64,000 nucleotides of DNA from Oscillospiraceae bacterium (lineage in GTDB: Bacteria > Bacillota > Clostridia > Oscillospirales > Oscillospiraceae), in assembly GCA_017436955.1 (NCBI GenBank), contig JAFSCD010000010.1, positions 17,050 to 81,049 on the forward strand, written 5' to 3'. Shown here one piece after another: positions 60,293 through 64,000 of the stretch; the stretch's first letter is position 1; every line of letters starts with the position of its first letter. Made by a program: the position numbers and the translations under genes. The notes below the pieces were generated by a model. It saw only the letters and a list, made by a program, of their open reading frames with translations. It did not search any database and was not told where the DNA came from.

Positions 60293-61510
60293 ATGAAAAA
60301 TTTCACAAGGATAACGGCTTTGCTGCTGGTGCTGATCGTGGCGCTGGGTGTGCTGGCTGCCTGCGGTCAGGAAAAGCTCAGCGGCAGCGCTGCCTACAGC
60401 GTAAAGGTCACCGATGCAAAGGGTACAGCCTATACCTCCGGTGTGATCGTTAAGTTTATGAAGGACGGCAACCAGGTGGCTATGCAGCCCGTGGATGCCA
60501 ACGGCGTGGCAACAAAGGAGCTGGAAAGAGGCGATTACACGGTGGAGCTGGTCTTTACCGATGACAATTCCGGTTATTTCGATCCTGCGGCAGCCGTGAT
60601 GAGCGCAGAAAAAACCTCCATTGAGCTGAAATTGAGCAATAGGCTCAGCGAGGAGACCACCGCGCTGTTCGCTGACGGCAAGGAATACGCTGCCTATTCC
60701 GTCACTGTGGGCAGCACCTATGTTCCCGTCAAGGGCGGTGACAGAAACTATTTCCTTTTTGTCCCCACCGAGGAGGGTACGTATCAATTTACCGTGGATA
60801 ATTCCGCTTTGGCCATCGGCTACTACGGCGCGCCCCATTTTGTTCAGGCGTTGAGCGCTGTGGATGTGGTGGACAATGTGTTCTCTCTGTCTATCAGCAA
60901 GTCCAGCCTGGGCGGCGCGGTGTATGTCATCGGCGTTGACGGTACGGACGCGGATACCAACTGCCTGTTGAGCATTGAGCGCACCGGCGCACCGGCACAC
61001 AATGTGGCAGATGAGCCCTGGACGGAGTATAAGACCTCTTCTGTGCTGAATCCCTATACTCTGGAAATGCCTGCAGGCAAGGATCTGGTCTATATGGACA
61101 TTACCGCCGAGACCGCCGGGCATGAGTTCTTCTTCAACGAGGCAGACGGCTATTACCATCTGGACGGCGCAGACGGTCCTGTGATCCACGTGCATCTGGC
61201 AAAGGGCGCACCCTATGTGGCACTGCAGACCGTGATCCAGGGTGACGGCGCTATGGGCGGCGCACCCATCCGGCACTACTTCTATGATGAAAGCGGCAAC
61301 TTTGTCAAGAAAGAGGATTACACCAATATTCTGGTGGACTATTTTGAGAATATGGACGAAGAATGGGGCGTTTACCCCCTGACCGATGATCTGGTCTACA
61401 TCATCCAGAACGGCTGTCAGAGCTGGTGGGATAAGGATTCTCCCGACTATATTTTCGAAGATTGCAACCCGGACTTGGGCTGGATGTTTGCCTGCTGCTG
61501 GGTCGGTTAA
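60293..61510 (+). CDS. Lipoprotein related to the flanking redoxin lipoproteins but without the redoxin
   Basis: The 405-residue lipoprotein has a signal ending VLAAC (Cys24), a Cna-B-like N-terminal domain (YSVKVTDAKGTAYTSGVIV) and an unrecognised region. The segment FNEADGYYHLDGADGP near residue 280 parallels the large upstream lipoprotein. No CxxC is present; late cysteines (CQSWW, DCNPD, CC) occur near the end. Its start ATG 60293 follows GAAAGGGG. It may be a ligand-binding or scaffold partner of its neighbours. Confidence 0.78.
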   Translation: MKNFTRITALLLVLIVALGVLAACGQEKLSGSAAYSVKVTDAKGTAYTSGVIVKFMKDGNQVAMQPVDANGVATKELERGDYTVELVFTDDNSGYFDPAAAVMSAEKTSIELKLSNRLSEETTALFADGKEYAAYSVTVGSTYVPVKGGDRNYFLFVPTEEGTYQFTVDNSALAIGYYGAPHFVQALSAVDVVDNVFSLSISKSSLGGAVYVIGVDGTDADTNCLLSIERTGAPAHNVADEPWTEYKTSSVLNPYTLEMPAGKDLVYMDITAETAGHEFFFNEADGYYHLDGADGPVIHVHLAKGAPYVALQTVIQGDGAMGGAPIRHYFYDESGNFVKKEDYTNILVDYFENMDEEWGVYPLTDDLVYIIQNGCQSWWDKDSPDYIFEDCNPDLGWMFACCWVG

Positions 61511-61522
61511 GAGGTATATTTT

Positions 61523-63316
61523 ATGATGAAGAAGTTTAGAAGCGGCGCGGCGCTGCTGCTTGCGGTAGTGATGCTGCTGGGTATGCTGTCCGGCTGCGGT
61601 GATGATACACCCGACACACCGGATGCAACCAACGATCTGACCGGCTGCACCGTAGAGGTCAAATCCGCCGGCGGCAAGGCGCTGGAAGGCGTTGGCGTAT
61701 ATGTTTATACCGATGCTACCAAGGCAGATATGATTGACTTTGCCAGAACCGATGCCAACGGCGTCGCAGCCATTTCCCACGGCGTTCCCGTGGGCGGCGT
61801 TGCTGTACTGGATAAGCTGCCTGAAGGCTATGTGGCAGAGGAAAGCTACACTATTACCACCGCCGAGACCAAGATTACCCTGCAGACCCAGCTGCGTCCG
61901 GAAATCGGTAAAATTGCGCTGGGCGATGTGATGTTCGATTTTACCGTTACCGACACCAACGGTACTGCCCATACCCTTTCCCAGCTGCTGCAGACCAAGA
62001 AGGCTGTGGTGCTGAATCTGTGGTATGTCAACTGCGCGCCCTGCAAGGCGGAGTTCCCGTATCTGGTCGAGGCTTACGGCAAATACAAGGATGATATCGA
62101 GGTGCTGGCCATCAATCCGAAGGGGGATGATGAGGCCGCCATCGCTGCGTTTGTGGCGGAGCATGGGCTGACCTTCCCCACCGCAAAGGGCGATGCCGCC
62201 TGGACGAGTATTACTTCCAATTTGGCGTATCCCACCACGGTCATCATTGACCGCTTCGGCACAGTTGCTTTGTCCCATACCGGCGGCATTGACAGCGCCA
62301 AGACCTTTGAGGATGCGTTTGCTTACTTTACTGCTGACGGTTATGTCCAGACTACAGTTGAGGACATTATGGATCTGAAAATCGAGAACGAACCTGCAGG
62401 TCCTGTCGATACTACGGAGCCTACCGATCCCACGCAGCCCACAAATCTCACGGATACGGTTGCGCCTACGGATTTTGCAGTGAATACGGAGCCTACCCAG
62501 GCGCCCACCAAGGCACCCACCAACGCACCTACCGGTGCGCCTACGCAGGCGCCTACCAAGGCACCCACCAACGCACCTACCAATGCGCCTACCAATGCAC
62601 CCACCAAGGCACCCACCCAGGCGCCTACCCAGAAGCCGACCGAGGCACCCACCCAGGCTACAGAGCCTGCAGCTCCCGACGGCACGCTGGTGAATCCCGA
62701 TGAGCCTGTAGAGCAGTACGGCTTTGTGGATTTCTCCATTGAGGTTGGCGCGGGGGAGAAGAAGCTGGTCTATATGATCCGCACCATCAATGAAGCAACG
62801 CTGCGCATCAGGGATAAGGATGCCTATGTGATCTACAAGGGCGAGACTTATACCCCCAGCAACGGCGCGATCTACATCGAAATGGAGTCCGAGGGCAGCT
62901 TTACCCCGCTGGAACTGCAGATCGGCAACAGCGGCTCTTCCAAGAAGACCTTTGATGTGGAATTCCTTTTCCCGGAAGGCTCCCGGGAGAATCCCGTTGC
63001 GTTGAAGACCGGCAATAACACGGTCAGCTGCGCAGCCGGAAACGATCAGGGCACCTTCTACACCTTCACGGCAAGCAAGGCAGGCACCCTGACCCTGAAG
63101 GTCAAGAGCATCGACCCCGACACCGTGCTGCTGAACATTATTATCAGCGATATGCAGGAGATCCCCACGGTTGTGGAGCTGGAAGAGGGAAGTGATACGC
63201 TTACCATTGACCTGCCTGCAGGCGCTACGGCGGAGATCGTATTCTCCACCAAAGACCCCAACAAGGAATGGAAGATCCCGGCAGCGGAAATCGTGATTTC
63301 GGCATCCTTTGCATAA
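61523..63316 (+). CDS. TlpA/ResA-type redoxin lipoprotein with Ala-Pro-Thr repeat linker
   Basis: The 597-residue lipoprotein has a signal ending MLSGC (Cys25) and a Cna-B-like domain (about 42-122). A TlpA-type redoxin (about 128-285) has CAPC at 171-174 and cis-Pro AYPTT. An A-P-T-x repeat linker covers about 323-380, then come two beta domains with a pre-peptidase-like pattern (NNTVSCAAGNDQGTFYTFTA). Start ATG 61523 follows AGAGGT; 61526 is an alternative. It lies 12 bases after the previous gene and ends at a strong terminator. Confidence 0.84.
   Translation: MMKKFRSGAALLLAVVMLLGMLSGCGDDTPDTPDATNDLTGCTVEVKSAGGKALEGVGVYVYTDATKADMIDFARTDANGVAAISHGVPVGGVAVLDKLPEGYVAEESYTITTAETKITLQTQLRPEIGKIALGDVMFDFTVTDTNGTAHTLSQLLQTKKAVVLNLWYVNCAPCKAEFPYLVEAYGKYKDDIEVLAINPKGDDEAAIAAFVAEHGLTFPTAKGDAAWTSITSNLAYPTTVIIDRFGTVALSHTGGIDSAKTFEDAFAYFTADGYVQTTVEDIMDLKIENEPAGPVDTTEPTDPTQPTNLTDTVAPTDFAVNTEPTQAPTKAPTNAPTGAPTQAPTKAPTNAPTNAPTNAPTKAPTQAPTQKPTEAPTQATEPAAPDGTLVNPDEPVEQYGFVDFSIEVGAGEKKLVYMIRTINEATLRIRDKDAYVIYKGETYTPSNGAIYIEMESEGSFTPLELQIGNSGSSKKTFDVEFLFPEGSRENPVALKTGNNTVSCAAGNDQGTFYTFTASKAGTLTLKVKSIDPDTVLLNIIISDMQEIPTVVELEEGSDTLTIDLPAGATAEIVFSTKDPNKEWKIPAAEIVISASFA
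62491..62664 (+). repeat. In-frame 12-base tandem repeats encoding A-P-T-(Q/K/N)
   Basis: About 14 degenerate copies of a 12-base unit encode APTQ, APTK or APTN. This is a low-complexity spacer typical of cell-wall-spanning linkers and prone to length change by slippage. Confidence 0.9.
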
Positions 63317-63321
63317 ACAGT

Positions 63322-63354
63322 CAGGCGGCAGATGATTCTGCCGCCTGTTTTTTT
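63322..63354 (+). terminator. Rho-independent terminator of the lipoprotein operon
   Basis: CAGGCGGCA and TGCCGCCTG pair around GATGATTC and are followed by seven T's. Confidence 0.9.
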
Positions 63355-63397
63355 ATGTATAATTATAAATTTTATACGAAAAAAAGAGAAATAAGAC

Positions 63398-63426
63398 TTG
63401 CCAACTTTGGAAGATGGTGCTAGAAT
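63398..63426 (+). promoter_or_regulatory. Sigma-A promoter of the final secreted-protein gene
   Basis: TTGCCA (63398-63403), 17 bases, TAGAAT (63421-63426), with a ~75-base leader before ATG 63509. Confidence 0.7.
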
Positions 63427-63508
63427 GGAACGTGTATATCCCTTGCGCACATTTTTCCGCATGGGACGGCAGCCAAAACTGCCAAAAATTATTTAGGAGG
63501 ACAACACA

Positions 63509-64000
63509 ATGAAGAGAATCGTTGGCTTGCTTGTGGCGCTGGCTCTGGTTTTGAGCCTGTCTGCTACAGCTTTTGCAGTTGGCGGTGAGGGTGGCAACAC
63601 CATCGAAATTGAGTCCTACAGCTACGGTGAATTTACCGCAACTGAGGATGGCACCGTTCAGCTGACTATGAGTGTGGAGGGCGAGATGGATATCGTGGTC
63701 GGTTACAACCTGTATGCCACCATCGCCAGCGGCGACACCATTGAGGTCACAGCCGGCACTACTTACTACGTATACCCCATCGCTGTTACGGTGGACTGCA
63801 CCGTGACCTGGGAGTATGTCGAAGGCGAGAGCGAAGAGCCCACCAAGCAGAAGGTCGATCTGACCGGTACTGTTGTTGGCGCTTGCAGTGGCAACGCCGC
63901 AACTGCTAACAGCTATGCTGACTTTACCTGGTGGTCTGATGGCAGACCCGACTGGAAGCCTCTGGGCAACTTCGTCGATGGTGACCTGACTACCTACTTC
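63509..64000 (+). CDS. Secreted protein, 5' part only
   Basis: ATG 63509 follows TAGGAGG and opens a frame that runs off the window (164 residues seen). A classical Sec signal peptide (MKRIVGLLVALALVLSLSAT, cleavage likely after AFA) leads to a beta-rich region with Gly and Thr. Near the end, GNFVDGDLTTYF resembles the calcium-loop start of a discoidin/F5-8C-type domain. It lacks a lipobox, unlike the three genes before it, and has its own promoter. Confidence 0.8.
   Translation, partial: MKRIVGLLVALALVLSLSATAFAVGGEGGNTIEIESYSYGEFTATEDGTVQLTMSVEGEMDIVVGYNLYATIASGDTIEVTAGTTYYVYPIAVTVDCTVTWEYVEGESEEPTKQKVDLTGTVVGACSGNAATANSYADFTWWSDGRPDWKPLGNFVDGDLTTYF

Noticed and set aside
57293-62278. A 1661-codon open frame on the minus strand opposite the lipoprotein genes
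   Set aside because: It is antisense to three genes with clear signal peptides, lipoboxes and domain motifs. Its product is low in recognisable motifs and rich in His/Ile/Gly runs typical of reverse-frame translation, and it has no ribosome binding site.

Overview
The window looks like a chromosomal segment of a gut-dwelling, endospore-forming member of the Clostridia, most likely Oscillospirales/Ruminococcaceae. The evidence is a SpoIIID gene, a T-box leader on cysS, Gram-positive style lipoproteins, sigma-A type promoters, a bile salt hydrolase, a large starch/galactan locus and mid-50s GC by eye. The genus is an inference.

Layout. 0-5.4 kb: end of a degenerate sensor kinase, radC-uvrB, an XRE/zinc-ribbon membrane protein and an E2-like acyltransferase fold protein. 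5.4-6.5 kb: two convergent tRNA genes, Ala(CGC) and Leu(GAG), separated by about 0.9 kb of tRNA-mimicking, hairpin-rich repeats; I regard this as the most unusual stretch of the window. 6.6-19.7 kb: housekeeping genes (rsmE, rlmH, spoIIID, T-box-cysS-polA-rimI-tsaD, GNAT, MATE) with surface proteins and intergenic inverted-repeat cassettes. 20-24.2 kb: Na/Pi cotransporter, 4Fe-4S aldo/keto reductase and bile salt hydrolase. 24.4-27.7 kb: an overlapping four-gene unit (HprK-like kinase, PqqD-like chaperone, S24/S26 peptidase, ABC exporter) that resembles a peptide maturation and export system with no visible precursor. 27.7-31.7 kb: amidohydrolase/acyltransferase pair, a stand-alone CARF-nuclease of the Card1/Can2 (DUF1887) type, and an SGNH lipoprotein. 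31.7-34.4 kb: DctM-type permease genes divergent from a LysR regulator across a palindrome-rich promoter region. 34.5-39.0 kb: a dlt-like cluster (carrier protein, MBOAT, SGNH protein, adenylating ligase). 39.3-40.7 kb: a RACo-like ASKHA ferredoxin protein.

40.8-57.1 kb is one polysaccharide utilisation locus on the minus strand: malQ, pullulanase, two GH53 galactanases (one lipoprotein, one cytoplasmic), a GH13 amylase lipoprotein, an unassigned 601-residue protein, a small zinc-ribbon protein, then a maltose-type ABC transporter (binding protein with a SusE-like C-terminal domain, two permeases, ATPase). Surface lipoproteins would cut alpha-glucan and beta-galactan, the ABC system would import the oligosaccharides, and MalQ plus the cytoplasmic GH53 would process them. 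57.3-63.3 kb holds three related lipoproteins, two with TlpA/ResA thioredoxin folds, followed by the 5' part of a secreted protein that runs off the end of the window.

Positions, motifs and promoter spacings were read by eye; family names come from sequence recognition without database searches.
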